This document shows, piece after piece, positions 54,201 through 61,967 of a stretch of DNA of 64,000 bases. Numbering within the stretch: the stretch's first letter is position 1; each line of letters begins with the position of its first letter. Under the pieces are notes generated by a model. It saw nothing but the letters and a program-made list of their open reading frames with translations. It was not told the origin of the DNA and did no database searches. A program made the position numbers and the translations under genes. The stretch is from Deltaproteobacteria bacterium (lineage in GTDB: Bacteria > Myxococcota > JADLHZ01), in the NCBI GenBank assembly GCA_020848545.1, contig JADLHZ010000027.1:1-64000 (forward strand). The letters run 5' to 3'.

Positions 54201-56551
54201 ACCAAGCGGTCCCAACGCTCGGCCAGGGCAAGGCGCCGGACGCGTGGGTGCCGCAGGAGCTGATGTTCTTCGCCGGCGGCAACCAGCGCGGCCTCGATCA
54301 ACATCAGGCCGCGCAGTACATGCAGGCGACGCACGCCCGACCGTACAAGGCGATCTTCCACAGCGACGGCACGCCGATCGCGAAGACAGACCTCGTCGAT
54401 GCGCTCGGGCGGCACACCGATCTCGACACCTCGGCGGCGCACGAAGGCACGCTCGGGATGATCCAGTTCACGAACGGCGGCAAGCACGCGATCTTCTTCG
54501 AGGGCTCGTACTTCGTCACCCGCGGCGGCGAGACCGAGCGCGTGTTCGTGTTCCGCGATCCGGATCCGTCGAACGGCGGCAGGTCGTTCGAAGTGACGGC
54601 GGGCCAGCTGCAGGCGAGCCCGACGAAGGTGAACGGCTACCCCGAGTTCGAGCTCGTCGGCTTCGTAGCGCGCGAGGAGTTTCCGGACGTCGCGGTGGGC
54701 TCCCCGCGCCACGGCTTGCCCGCGGGCGATCCGGCGATCGCGGTCCACGATCGCGTCTCCGCCGATCCGGCGAAGCTGCCGGCGCTGCGCGACATCGCCG
54801 AGCTCGAGAACGCGACCGTGCAAAAAGCGCTGACCGCGTTCCTCGACAAGGAGACCGATCCGGCGCGCATCGCGTTCTTGCGCGATCGCATCGAGGCGGG
54901 CGGCGTCTACGGGGCCGCGACAGCGATGACCTTGCTCACGCTGTACCCGGGCGGCGTGCCGAACAACCTACCGGGCGACCTCGTCGGCTTCGTCGACCAC
55001 CACGCGACCCCGGCCGGCAGTCCGCAGATGTCCGGCAACGTCGGCTTCACGGTCGACCAAGGCGCGCAAGCGATCGCCGCCGTCGCCAAGCTGCCCGAGC
55101 CCGCTCGCACGCGCGTGATGAACGAGGCGCAAGCGCTGCCCGACGACGCTCGCGCCGCGTACGTGGTCGCGATCGCGCAGCGCGCCGCCGATCTCGATCC
55201 GAAGTCGCCGCACTACCAGCGCGCGCTCGATGAGCTGACCGTCGTCGTCGATGCGCTGGCGATGCTCTCGCCGAAGCAAGCGCTGCACGTGGCCAAGCTG
55301 CTCGCTGGCGCGCGTGACGGTGGCATCGATGCCGCGGCGCTGCACGGGCTCCCCGATCTCGATCGCCAAGCCGCGCTTGGGCGGCTCTCGACCATGAAGG
55401 ACGGCGCCAAGCTGAAGCTCTCGCCCGCGCCCGAGAAGATCGGCGGGTCGTACCAAGCGTTCGAGCCGCCGCCGCTCGAGGCGAAGGGCGAGCGCGGCAC
55501 CGGCGGGCTCAAGGCGGCGGTCGTCTACGACCAAGCGGTGCCGGTCGACACGAACTACGCCGGCTGGCTCACCGGCGCCGAAGAGACGATCGCCGGGCTC
55601 GCGGTCGCCGGCACCGAGCTCATCGTGTTGCCCGACGGCTACTTGAGCTTCAACAACGCCGCGCAAGGTCGCAAGGCGCGCACGGCGCTGCAGGAGATCG
55701 CCGATCGCCGCGGCGTCGCGCTCGTCGTGCGCCAGACCGAGACGCTCCCCGGCGGCAGTACAGTCGAGAGCGTGCTCGTCGTGCGGCCGAAAGAAGAGAT
55801 CGAAAAGATCGGCTTCCCGGTGAGCGCGCCGATCACAGTGAAGAGCCGTGGCCAAGACTACAAGATCGATGTCGGCGGCGGCGCAGCGAAGGACGCCGAC
55901 GTGTCGCTCGACACGAAGGCAGGCGGCACGCGCCGCTCCGAGCTCGTGGAGGTGCCGCCGCGCATCGAGGCGCCGGCCGTCGCCAAGAAGAAGCTGCCGC
56001 CGAAGGAGCCGCCCTTCGACACGAAGCCAATGGACGCGCGCTTCAAGGGCGAACAAGACGCGATCGATCCGACGACGGGCGCCGTCCGCGAGATGCCGGT
56101 GCGCTACTTGTCGGAGAGCGAGCGCAGCAAGTTCGAGCTGAAGGTCGGCAGCGACGGCAAGCTGTACACGGCCGACGGCAAGCTCTACGACAGCGACGCC
56201 GCCGCCGATCGCGGCAGCGGCCGGGCGATCTTCGTCATGAGCAAAGACGGCCGCATCTACGTCATGCAGCCCGGGCAAAAGGGCCGCTTCAATCACTCGA
56301 GCTTCCTCGCGGGTGAGGGCGTCGCGGCGGCCGGCGAGATCACCGTGCAGAACGGCGTCGTCACCTACCTCTCGGATCGCAGCGGCCACTACATGCCGGA
56401 GACCGAGCACACCCTGCAGCTCGTCTATCGCCTGCAGGGACGCGGCGCTGATGTCACCAAGATGAAGGTGAAGGCCTGGAACCTCCCAGAGATGAGCGCG
56501 GCAGACTTCGTCGAGAAGGCGCCGAGCAAGCTGCCGGACGCGCAGGGATGA
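45233..56551 (+). CDS. Giant multidomain protein with papain-like domains, possible toxin or effector
   Basis: A 3,772-residue protein starting at GTG 45233. It has no signal peptide. Residues ~1-60 are disordered and basic. Residues ~60-1230 are long charged helices. A hydrophobic region with several possible membrane segments spans about 1231-1425. Beta-rich segments follow (for example near 1485, 1900-2060). Two papain-like domains come next: the first with C2137, H2381/H2384 and D2404, the second with C2940, H3085 and D3109. The C-terminal ~190 residues include GRFNHSSFLAGE and SGHYMPE (about 3684-3725), a motif I have seen in other large bacterial proteins but cannot name. Size, architecture and coupled neighbour resemble polymorphic toxins. 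Target and export route are unknown. Confidence 0.75.
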   Translation: MTTTRQAERAPARHDVDAQVDVEVRADAPKQAPAETKADDKPKDDYQRAPAAPKKPKPKWDISDGAGHEAKDIARLVKGWTNGDEQGDIRAIFEGYVIGDPKDPNAPDVQKRLYTELMLALGDEGVSYGRIVSELDNKSARASFLRVTLPLTSPKDQVSAVRHASESWIWRLLRWIGRMSSDAQTTAAVFKHIGKSENASAAFYKAADEAKLDWVRDPAKVKVAIADVDPATNVMLVSVDADPANALLFATPTGKLPVTEADFDRQSVAGKAANAKTMLARIDSLRDAKMPPDVKAAAEVLANPDAKKVDRAAALATYSAWAKTEAAAQEDARKGFITERENLEGLIGDDKHPGLYERMVTRAETLKAQFQKQADKGDKNAKAIVKDCDAIIAFAKKEEKAARALYKEYLARTSVATGGSAYAGKALDDTVLLMQGNEAVFTDFDALADKSKAIAEAAGGKIPDELLNPAPWIEHADKLQKRYDALLKQRAWLEEKAAADPDFATWLRESDLLGTLDLQEQALRSQMDDTSAVLIAQTSQLLSGQAAHVLGMRDEYTAFATASVGALQTEDDHKLEAREKGLKQRVSVLDGEIKALETLEKATKKEIAELEKKPRPLDAKDTWRLAELKMTLDGVVPQKDGTTISLKEQIRALKETRTSCEQAREMIDKRHEIIIGAIDSAASGYTISVKTDATATGTVKAIDKLEAQFPLTPSDDPKLSLTQTARGYELRIGDEVYKLNQSDPISPFSEILKFTTAYQTLHRHQQAVTYMVYRQLLDQMGFSGKELTQLGFDKLKYDPNDPRTLPDPAFMAQKLPKLLALYCNCQGYSATDSNYQQLIAWAQAPKAETYPKLNATQPDAGAAYLLFAFAQGEKPGSYYVSRDQLIRIVSDPDAAMQYLMGLDEDTVKKLLGGRYPDPINERDALVSLAAALLTKPDFARAMAVDEHGRIPQHRVVEWGEQKETLDAYKPILAAKQKDKELYLANAAKSGGELPKEMPAPEYFANAEKLVDKMDPQLHPWLWEGNGLFELLKDLNAGQRAYVLGLFDAKYSKLYGADHLEKLIGMHKPGAALAFVYFATGPTAQEEGVNFKEKYLANGKVDAFFTEQQDKYDLLVENDKKAGIDIPKNMLDDYGDRLAAARKLQQPVVDARKEYERLLKEYETAQKAGAENLGDLHKALTKSYEALGDAERRLIQAAGELMVLGEGLTRGAAAEDLYYKEAKKNFRSFAKMFAITVGAMAATLLTAGALAPTMGPVGAGLIAAAVGTGAGFTVSFVWHAGEQLVDGGVGNMSFTDSFDGAVDDLPIAIMGSLPVAFPAAWAGRAGQFYKAAQAARAIEVAGVTFRPAMVAAHLKTAGLIGVTTAAGTMAGDLAVAGYYAARAKLADDPAKADAFRKAADETMGNTVKDGAMAGASAMVFLPLARFGPVIDGGTNAVQTAFTNWAFNEKQSVSDAFFMGVALSKVGEKVGDVRAAGEIDPKKAIGEEVRLPGDQSGYKVTGIDEATGRVTVEGGEPPRMKRVSAKVIAKLNPHLRIDAAGGRAEVLIGSQPDPVQPAKSKKHGAKKGAGKPPPIPPGKTTGASLDVHEAGRFFTPGSEFSIAKIALAPDVLAKNVTIAKDGTVHGVVPPKTKPEALKNKDGTPMSALDLAEIAPAALLPEGLKLKDPASGATLEVREAAWDGGNVRVEVTSADGKIATVEMPVAELVARGVEAKDGVPLFDATATAAAKKKAPPEGWTKLDSKAPAQEPKQPELNGKGTEPRALRVQLEQNALQALGPAVEKALGTDVDVRSRATPNKDGTVEMKLEIRTKGASDAAIEVTLTIDPKTKTVRVDDLRVSAGLEGLGPKLLGVEGAFLAQNFAGWTREANVGGKIAKTTIETPDAMIALVEPAHGWDRSDVVKVENGKVTVDSPDGPVEKSVADVIADHPGLVLGLQINHEHARYEVTGTDGKGNFTLAPVGVDGAPMRVKADAIYAAAPHAVHALIDAPVVRLRGTEKANGEWVFKDHHGYKLVGVDEVSGLAYVRNPDGKVEPVPIESVVYEHSGVALGAMTSSQHVRYEARLEGLSDGDLIAWAKVLSNAATMSPEHVAFAQRMFQLDYPIDKIGALVKELAGVAQADVGALFSQKGLTQHFGASCKPTAFMFGLAALDPFYAKFLNDHPGFAAEWQRGAIEAGGGSAYLRNDADYAQLGDKPNVKDGTVLQPIKVAGDYAYYAGAEMHPTLGAEALNQNGFWKNRTVDITLADPTVTMRVTGDEKGQLTFESPVGSGKTQTGKHLVFEAVEVKGRLVLGVKSKNGTRQVEVIGLPKELELPRRELGMTAKAGDALVREVESRTGQNYLMSHVGDLPASDVIARIDTALTNGHPVGLAVAWFDAAGNDTHIGHQLWISEKRTVKGKVEYLVYDPHFDEPRWLSGKELENYAPVKGVHGKPSVLNAPDYVTPNVDAATVGDLDVQGVKASGVLLKANNARAKHHAEQTIAQQDANKANGKPYDEGKVREAEVTIALADDASSRGEGVTRVSKKFKDEQGNVVAEVDVQTNAALFEVSTGKGHEKLAQYDERLKPGGPGNPHHMPVVVVVDAAKIDPAVSGALDARGIFVVDSPQAAVGLNRLLGGEFKPAMDRMWAMEPHARKQALAELLAVDSPKAQEAIVRKYGLDHGDVRALNVSADALGKDASWKDGLPTKQSDAAQKYLDGLPKVERTHTTIIENKDGSITIATERRTYAGRKREAEAWAFERVTFGKDGTTIAPGAGKKDAKIGAGGGAPVTQNASAFLTELPKDQAIPTKIDGQDVTPLPEPKRVINGVSGERRQAIEVGTVADGRKVIWDPDMKAFAIVDAAAWRPFVLGTGAVMVSERFSADYDAMYKRLSKPEQKRMDAAMKKTKSPEEQLMLMREALAYGDMRRVEDLQQLIHDNKLTPEQVLQWGTLDGIVQYYQHSCVITSAEMSKIRESPLFAMEFIKNGNGKKALADRQYAGLSMFGSDALPVQNQAVPTLGQGKAPDAWVPQELMFFAGGNQRGLDQHQAAQYMQATHARPYKAIFHSDGTPIAKTDLVDALGRHTDLDTSAAHEGTLGMIQFTNGGKHAIFFEGSYFVTRGGETERVFVFRDPDPSNGGRSFEVTAGQLQASPTKVNGYPEFELVGFVAREEFPDVAVGSPRHGLPAGDPAIAVHDRVSADPAKLPALRDIAELENATVQKALTAFLDKETDPARIAFLRDRIEAGGVYGAATAMTLLTLYPGGVPNNLPGDLVGFVDHHATPAGSPQMSGNVGFTVDQGAQAIAAVAKLPEPARTRVMNEAQALPDDARAAYVVAIAQRAADLDPKSPHYQRALDELTVVVDALAMLSPKQALHVAKLLAGARDGGIDAAALHGLPDLDRQAALGRLSTMKDGAKLKLSPAPEKIGGSYQAFEPPPLEAKGERGTGGLKAAVVYDQAVPVDTNYAGWLTGAEETIAGLAVAGTELIVLPDGYLSFNNAAQGRKARTALQEIADRRGVALVVRQTETLPGGSTVESVLVVRPKEEIEKIGFPVSAPITVKSRGQDYKIDVGGGAAKDADVSLDTKAGGTRRSELVEVPPRIEAPAVAKKKLPPKEPPFDTKPMDARFKGEQDAIDPTTGAVREMPVRYLSESERSKFELKVGSDGKLYTADGKLYDSDAAADRGSGRAIFVMSKDGRIYVMQPGQKGRFNHSSFLAGEGVAAAGEITVQNGVVTYLSDRSGHYMPETEHTLQLVYRLQGRGADVTKMKVKAWNLPEMSAADFVEKAPSKLPDAQG

Positions 56552-56552
56552 A

Positions 56553-57131
56553 ATGATGACGGACGACGAAGCCGCGACCGCTCGCTACGCGCTCTTTCGG
56601 CACCACACCGCCGGCCGGCCGGCGCTCAGCTCGAAGGCGGCGGCGAGCGCCATCGCCGAGGCGAAGGATCCGGCGACAGAACAGGACGCCGCGATCGCGC
56701 TGCTCAAGTTCTACTTCACGCCGCTCGCTGCAAACGCGTTCGGCGCCGGCAGCGATCCCGAGCCGCTCGTCCTTCGGGTGCTCGCGGCCGCCGGGCGCTT
56801 CGACCACGCGCACCAGCGACAGCTCGTCGCCGACGTGGCGTTCAACGTGGCCAAGGACGCCGATCTCGGCCGCATGGCCGACGCGATCCTCGAGTGCATC
56901 GACGCCTCCACGCTCGAGGCGCTGATCCTCGGCGCGCTCTCGGGCACGAACCCGCTGCACATCGTCGCCGCGCTGGCGATGCCCTACTACGTCTATGGTC
57001 AGAAGGCCGGCCTCCTGCCGAGCGACGCCGGGGCGGTGCGCATGCAAGCGCTGGCGACCCGGCTGAAGACGCACGCGGAGCCAGCGGTGCGCGACGCGGC
57101 GGCGCGCTTCAGACTGCCGGCGCCTGTCTAA
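56553..57131 (+). CDS. Small helical protein, candidate immunity or accessory protein
   Basis: A 192-residue protein starting one base after the giant gene's stop; two consecutive ATG codons lie at 56553 and 56556, with CAGGGA upstream inside the giant gene. It is all-helical with HEAT-like pairs (ADLGRMADAILECIDASTLE, PLHIVAALAMPYYVYGQ) and no signal peptide. Translational coupling to the giant protein makes it a natural immunity or chaperone partner. It does not resemble any immunity family I know. Its end overlaps the convergent NAD kinase gene by four bases. Confidence 0.62.
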   Translation: MMTDDEAATARYALFRHHTAGRPALSSKAAASAIAEAKDPATEQDAAIALLKFYFTPLAANAFGAGSDPEPLVLRVLAAAGRFDHAHQRQLVADVAFNVAKDADLGRMADAILECIDASTLEALILGALSGTNPLHIVAALAMPYYVYGQKAGLLPSDAGAVRMQALATRLKTHAEPAVRDAAARFRLPAPV

Positions 57132-58039
57132 CGCTCGTGAATCGCGCGCATCACGGCCGATCGTCCGTAGAGTCGCAGCGGCGTCTTCGCCACGCGGAAC
57201 ACGAGCCTGTCGCCGAAGCCGATCTTCACTTCGTACGCCGTGCCGTCGATATAGACGCGTCCCACCGGCAGGCGCGACTCGATCTCGAGCTTCTTCCCCG
57301 CCGGGACGATGCCCTTCGTGTAGACGTACTCGCCGCCGACGCTGACGTAGGGCTCACGCACGACGTATTGTAGCTCGCGCGAAGCGAGCGGAAGCAACAC
57401 GCCGCCAGCCGCACGCGCGGCGCTCGAAGATCCCGCGGGCGTCGAGATCCAGATCCCGGAGCTCTTCTGCTCCTCGCCCTTCTTCGCGCCGGGCGGCTTC
57501 ATCCATATGCGCGTCGTCATCACCGGCGACGGGTGCGCGACGAGCGCATCGTTGAGCGCCGGGTGGCCGACCGCCTCGCCGTTCAGCGCGATGCTCATCC
57601 TGTGGAGCGCGTGCGGCTTTTCGGCGCCCCGGCTGATCCGCTCGAGCCACGCGCGCACGTCGAGCACACTCGCCGCGGCGAAGAAGCCGACCGAGCTCGT
57701 CGGCGCCGAGTTCACGGCGAGCACCGGCGTGGCCGCGAGCTGCGTCGCCGTCGAGAGCAACGTGCCGTCGCCGCCCACGGTCACCACGAGATCGTAGCGG
57801 CGTTCGTCGAAGGCCTTCAGATCGTCGCGCAGCACGAAGGACGCGTGCGCGCCGAGCCACTTGAGCGTCGCACGCACTTCCTCCACGGTCTGCTCGTGCG
57901 ACTTCGCCGACGCCGCGAACACCCGCAGGATCGCCCGCTTCTGCGCCGCCGTCTGCTGGCCGAAGCGGCGCATGTAGCTCTCGAGGTTCGAGCGCTTGTG
58001 GACGACGAGGACCCGGAGGGGCTCAGCTTTTCTCTTCAT
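57128..58039 (-). CDS. NAD kinase
   Basis: A 303-residue NAD(+)-kinase-fold protein. The nucleotide motif is VVTVGGDGTLLSTA (GGDGT 89-93) and the region NSAPTSSVGFF (starting N110) takes the place of the usual NxGxLGFL. The second conserved region reads NDALVAHP and the third SGIWISTPAGSSS, where bacterial enzymes have NE and TGSTAY. The catalytic site may therefore differ; the fold and length fit the family, and the enzyme would make NADP+. ATG 58039 lies 17 bases inside the TerC gene, so it is coupled to it. Confidence 0.8.
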   Translation of the reverse strand: MKRKAEPLRVLVVHKRSNLESYMRRFGQQTAAQKRAILRVFAASAKSHEQTVEEVRATLKWLGAHASFVLRDDLKAFDERRYDLVVTVGGDGTLLSTATQLAATPVLAVNSAPTSSVGFFAAASVLDVRAWLERISRGAEKPHALHRMSIALNGEAVGHPALNDALVAHPSPVMTTRIWMKPPGAKKGEEQKSSGIWISTPAGSSSAARAAGGVLLPLASRELQYVVREPYVSVGGEYVYTKGIVPAGKKLEIESRLPVGRVYIDGTAYEVKIGFGDRLVFRVAKTPLRLYGRSAVMRAIHER

Positions 58040-59012
58040 GTTTTTCCGGGAACAGACGTGAGGTGACGATGGCCACGACCAGCACGCCGGCGATCACGGC
58101 GAGCGAGACCACGATCGACACGTCGTACCAGTCGTGCGCGCACATCTTGGCGCCGACGAAGGTCAAGATGACGGCGAGGCCGTACTTCAAGAACCGGAAC
58201 TGGTCGATCATGCCCGAGACCAAGAAGTAGAGCGTGCGCAGGCCCAAGATCGCGAAGATGTTCGAGGTGAAGACGATGAACGGGTCGGTCGTGACGCCGA
58301 AGATCGCCGGGATCGAGTCGAGCGCGAAGATGACGTCGGTCACCTCGACGACGAGCAGCACGATGAAGAGCGGCGTCGCCAGGCGCTTGCCGTTCCTCAC
58401 GGTGAAGAACTTCTGCTCGTCAAAGTCGTCCGCCGTCGGCACGAGCTTCTTCAGCAGGCGCACGACGCGGCCGTCTTTCATGTCCTCTTCTTCGTCGTCG
58501 TCATCGCCCTCGAAGAAGAGCTTGATGCCGGTGAAGACGAGGAAGCCGCCGAAGATGAAGTTCATCCAGTGGAAGCGGTGGATGAGCGCGGTCCCGCCGA
58601 GGATCAACGCCGCGCGCAGCACGACGGCGCCGATGATGCCCCAGACGAGCACGCGGTGCTGATACTTGCCGGGCACCTTGAACGACCGGAAGACGAGGAC
58701 CATGACGAAGATGTTGTCGACCGAGAGCGACTCTTCGAGCAGGTAGCCGGCGACGAACTCGAGCGCCTTGGCCGAGCCGAGCCAGAAGTAGACGATGACG
58801 GCGAAGACGCCGGCGAGGCTCACCCAAACGCTGAACCAGGTGACGGCCTCCTTCGCGGACATGCCGCGCGCTTCCTTGTGAAAGATCCCGAGGTCGATCG
58901 CGAGCATCAACGCCACGAAGGCGAGGAAGCCGACCCAATACAAAGGATGCAAGGTGGCGCTCGGCTCCCCGGCGGCGGCGGCGGTGAGGAGTCCCATCAA
59001 CGACGCGTGCAT
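58023..59012 (-). CDS. TerC-family membrane protein
   Basis: A 329-residue protein with about eight transmembrane helices. The TerC motifs [16 protein letters not shown] and [17 protein letters not shown] are intact, including the acidic residues thought to bind a metal. An acidic loop ([14 protein letters not shown]) sits between helices 5 and 6. Family members export manganese or protect against tellurite. The start at 59012 overlaps the ettA stop as TGATG. It is the middle gene of an ettA-terC-NAD kinase unit. Confidence 0.92.
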   Translation of the reverse strand: MHASLMGLLTAAAAGEPSATLHPLYWVGFLAFVALMLAIDLGIFHKEARGMSAKEAVTWFSVWVSLAGVFAVIVYFWLGSAKALEFVAGYLLEESLSVDNIFVMVLVFRSFKVPGKYQHRVLVWGIIGAVVLRAALILGGTALIHRFHWMNFIFGGFLVFTGIKLFFEGDDDDEEEDMKDGRVVRLLKKLVPTADDFDEQKFFTVRNGKRLATPLFIVLLVVEVTDVIFALDSIPAIFGVTTDPFIVFTSNIFAILGLRTLYFLVSGMIDQFRFLKYGLAVILTFVGAKMCAHDWYDVSIVVSLAVIAGVLVVAIVTSRLFPEKHEEKS

Positions 59013-60688
59013 CAACGTTCCAACGAGCGGTAACGAATCCGCGTCGGCTTGTCGGCGGCGGCGCCCAAGCGGCGCTTCCGATCGGCCTCGTAGTCTTGAT
59101 AGTTGCCTTCGAACCAAACGACCTGGCTGTCGCCTTCGAACGCCAAGATGTGCGTGGCGATGCGATCCAAGAACCAGCGATCGTGGCTGATGACGACGGC
59201 GCAGCCCGGAAAGTCGAGCAGCGCGTCTTCCAGCGCGCGCAGAGTATCGACGTCGAGATCGTTCGTCGGCTCGTCGAGCAGCAAGAGATTGCCACCGGTC
59301 TTCAACAGCTTCGCCAAGTGCAAGCGGTTGCGCTCGCCGCCCGAGAGATCCTTCACGAGCTTCTGCTGATCGCTGCCCTTGAAGTTGAACCAGCCGCAGT
59401 ACGCGCGCGAGTTGACCGTGCGGCCGTTGCCGAGATCGATGATCTCCTCGCCGCCGGTGATCTCCTGCCAAGCGTTGTTGTCGCCCTTCAGCGCCTCGCG
59501 GTTCTGATCGACGTACGAAATCTTCACCGTCTTACCGAGCGTGAGCGTGCCCTTGTCGGCCTTCTCCTCGCCCATGATCATGCGAAACAGCGTCGTCTTG
59601 CCGGCGCCGTTCGGGCCGATGACGCCGACGATGCCGCCAGGCGGGAGGCGAAAGCTCAAGTTCTCGAAGAGCAGCTTGTCGCCGTAGCTCTTCGACAAGC
59701 CCTCGGCGAGCACCACCTCTTGGCCGAGGCGCGGCGGCGTGGCGACGACGATCTCGGTCGGGTTGTCTTTCTGCGCTGCCTTTTCGTTCGCCATCTCTTC
59801 GAAGCGTTGCAAGCGCGCCTTCGACTTCGCCTGCCGCGCGCGCGGCGAGCTCTTCGCCCACTCGAGCTCACGCTCCAACGCCTTCTGTCGCGACACTTCT
59901 TGCTTCTGCTCGAGCGCCAAGCGTTTGGCCTTCTGTTGCAGCCACGAGGAGTAGTTGCCTTCCCACGGGATCCCGGCGCCTCTGTCGAGCTCCAAGATCC
60001 AGCCGGCGACGTTGTCTAGGAAGTAGCGGTCATGGGTGATCGCCACGACGGTGCCTTTGTATTGCTGCAGGTGGAGCTCGAGCCACTGCACGCTCTCGGC
60101 GTCCAGGTGGTTCGTCGGCTCGTCGAGCAGGAGGATGTCTGGCTTCTCGAGCAAGAGCTTGCACAGCGCCACGCGCCGCCGCTCGCCGCCCGACAGCTTC
60201 GAAACGTCCGCGTCACCCGGCGGGCAGCGCAGCGCCTCCATCGCGTACTCGATCTGACTGTCGAGCTCCCAGGCGTTCGAAGCGTCGATGGCGTCCTGCA
60301 GCCGCGCTTGCTCGGCGAGCAGCTTCTCCATCGCCTCGTCGCTCATCGGCTCGGCAAATTTGTTATTGACCTCTTCGAAGCGCGCGAGGATGTCTTTGGT
60401 CTTCTTCACGCCGAGATCGATGTTGCCCTTCACGTCTTTGGACGCGTCGAGCTGCGGCTCCTGCGGGAACCAACCGACGCTGACGCCTTCACCAGGCTTC
60501 GCCTCGCCGGTGAATTCCTTCTCCACGCCGGCCATGATCTTCATCAGCGTGGATTTGCCGGCGCCGTTGTTGCCGAGGAAGCCGATCTTCGCGCCGTGGT
60601 AGAAGGAGAGGTAGATGCCCTTCAGAACCTCGCGGTTCGGCGGGTAGACCTTGCGCAGGTCCTGCATCGTGTAGACGAAATGTGCCAT
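59012..60688 (-). CDS. ettA: Energy-dependent translational throttle EttA (ABC-F)
   Basis: A 558-residue soluble ABC-F protein with two ATPase domains. Walker A motifs are [11 protein letters not shown] and [11 protein letters not shown]; signatures [15 protein letters not shown] and [15 protein letters not shown]; Walker [12 protein letters not shown] and [11 protein letters not shown]. The arm and linker region [16 protein letters not shown] separates them. EttA binds the ribosomal E site and gates translation initiation according to ATP:ADP. There are no membrane helices. Its stop overlaps the TerC start by one base. Confidence 0.95.
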   Translation of the reverse strand: MAHFVYTMQDLRKVYPPNREVLKGIYLSFYHGAKIGFLGNNGAGKSTLMKIMAGVEKEFTGEAKPGEGVSVGWFPQEPQLDASKDVKGNIDLGVKKTKDILARFEEVNNKFAEPMSDEAMEKLLAEQARLQDAIDASNAWELDSQIEYAMEALRCPPGDADVSKLSGGERRRVALCKLLLEKPDILLLDEPTNHLDAESVQWLELHLQQYKGTVVAITHDRYFLDNVAGWILELDRGAGIPWEGNYSSWLQQKAKRLALEQKQEVSRQKALERELEWAKSSPRARQAKSKARLQRFEEMANEKAAQKDNPTEIVVATPPRLGQEVVLAEGLSKSYGDKLLFENLSFRLPPGGIVGVIGPNGAGKTTLFRMIMGEEKADKGTLTLGKTVKISYVDQNREALKGDNNAWQEITGGEEIIDLGNGRTVNSRAYCGWFNFKGSDQQKLVKDLSGGERNRLHLAKLLKTGGNLLLLDEPTNDLDVDTLRALEDALLDFPGCAVVISHDRWFLDRIATHILAFEGDSQVVWFEGNYQDYEADRKRRLGAAADKPTRIRYRSLER

Positions 60689-60718
60689 GGTGGCGCGAAC
60701 CCTACTGGGCGCCTCGGA

Positions 60719-61147
60719 TTACTTCAACGGATGCAGCTCGCAGCCCGAGAAGAAGTGGCCGATCTCGAACTTTGCGGTGTCGACGGCGTCTGAGCCGTGC
60801 ACCGTGTTCGTGCCGATGTCTTTGCCGAAATCCGCGCGGATCGTGCCCTTGTCGGCCTTCTTCGGATCGGTCGCGCCGAGAAGATCCCGGTGCTTCAGGA
60901 CAGCGTTTTCGCCTTCGAGCACGCTGATCACGACCGGGCCGGAGATCATGTAGTTCACGAGCTCGCCGAAGAAGCCGCGCTCCTTGTGAACGTAGTAAAA
61001 TTCCTCGGCTTCGCGCCGCGACAAGTGCGTCATCTTGGTGGCGATGATGCGCAGGCCGGCGGCCTCGAAGCGACGGAGGATCTCGCCGATGTGCTTGCCG
61101 GCGACGCCGTCTGGTTTGACGATGGAGAGGGTACGTTCGATGGCCAT
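60719..61147 (-). CDS. ndk: Nucleoside diphosphate kinase
   Basis: A 142-residue NDP kinase. The catalytic histidine is in NTVHGSDA, with the KPDGV start ([14 protein letters not shown]) and the [14 protein letters not shown] loop as expected. It equalises nucleoside triphosphate pools. ATG 61147 has AAAGGAAG upstream. It stands 30 bases from ettA in the same direction, so the two could be co-transcribed. Confidence 0.98.
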   Translation of the reverse strand: MAIERTLSIVKPDGVAGKHIGEILRRFEAAGLRIIATKMTHLSRREAEEFYYVHKERGFFGELVNYMISGPVVISVLEGENAVLKHRDLLGATDPKKADKGTIRADFGKDIGTNTVHGSDAVDTAKFEIGHFFSGCELHPLK

Positions 61148-61172
61148 GATGCTTCCTTTTACAGAGACGCTT

Positions 61173-61805
61173 TCAGATGCCCCACATGCCGCCGCAGTCG
61201 ATGATCGAACCGCCGGTCATGGTGTAGGCCTCGGCTTCTTTGCTCGACAGGTTGCCGTCTTTGAGCGGCGCGACTTTGAACAGCGCGCACGGACCAGTCG
61301 TCGTGTTCAACGCACAGCCGGGGGAGGCGTTGCAGGTCATCCCGTCGGGGCGGCAAGCGTTACCGCGTTGGAGCGCGGGCGACATGTCGTCCGATGCCAC
61401 GCCGAGGGTAGACAGCGCGGCTTTGCGAGCGTTCAGCTGCAGCTCGGCGGTGCCCACATGGGTGGCGATCGCGATGCGGTTCGCCATGAGGAAGGTGACA
61501 TCGGTCTGCGCGAGCTTCGAGATCGCCTCGATGCACTTGTCGGCCTCGATCGTCGCGAGCTTGCGCGAACCGAAGATCGCGGTGGTGCCGTCGGCGAGCT
61601 CTGCGTTGTACGAAGCCTTGCAGTCACCGGCGTTGGCCCCGAGGTAGAAGTCGTAGGGAATGTTCTTTTGAGATTCCGAGAGGTGTCGATGGAGAACGTC
61701 ACACCACGTGTCGTGCACACGCACCGAGTACACGGTCTCGATCGGCGCAGCTCCACAGCTCACCATGCATCCGACGCCCAACATCACCAGTAACGCTTTT
61801 TTCAT
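61173..61805 (-). CDS. Cysteine-containing lipoprotein, unknown
   Basis: A 210-residue exported protein with signal sequence and lipobox MVSC ([17 protein letters not shown]). The C-terminal third is cysteine-rich ([24 protein letters not shown]), suggesting disulfides. ATG 61805. It lies 25 bases upstream of ndk in the same direction and 35 bases from the tRNA gene. No family recognised. Confidence 0.65.
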   Translation of the reverse strand: MKKALLVMLGVGCMVSCGAAPIETVYSVRVHDTWCDVLHRHLSESQKNIPYDFYLGANAGDCKASYNAELADGTTAIFGSRKLATIEADKCIEAISKLAQTDVTFLMANRIAIATHVGTAELQLNARKAALSTLGVASDDMSPALQRGNACRPDGMTCNASPGCALNTTTGPCALFKVAPLKDGNLSSKEAEAYTMTGGSIIDCGGMWGI

Positions 61806-61840
61806 TGCGATTGCCCCTTATATTTGGACTGCGTGAAAAA

Positions 61841-61925
61841 TGCCCAGGAGGAGAGTCGAACTCCTACTCCGGTGAAGGAACACGGACCTGAACCGTGCGC
61901 GTCTACCAGTTCCGCCACCTGGGCA
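61841..61925 (-). tRNA. tRNA-Leu (CAG)
   Basis: An 85-nucleotide gene. The acceptor stem TGCCCAG pairs with CTGGGCA. The anticodon arm is CACGG-TTCAGGT-CCGTG, giving anticodon CAG (leucine codon CUG, the commonest Leu codon at high GC). The long variable arm typical of tRNA-Leu is present, and the T loop reads GTTCGACTC. CCA is not encoded. No integrase or attachment repeat was seen near it. Confidence 0.95.
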
Positions 61926-61967
61926 AAGACAAGCGGCGCTTGGGGTATACGACATCGCCGGGACGCG

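Noticed and set aside
46445-54823. Two very long antisense open frames (about 1,490 and 1,290 residues) opposite the giant gene
   Set aside because: In GC-rich DNA the antisense frame stays open by codon bias. The translations are Arg/Ala/Leu-rich with no domain, and the sense frame has ordered motifs.
61841-61925. tRNA-Leu as an integration site of a mobile island
   Set aside because: No integrase, no direct repeat of the tRNA 3' end and no change of composition on either side.
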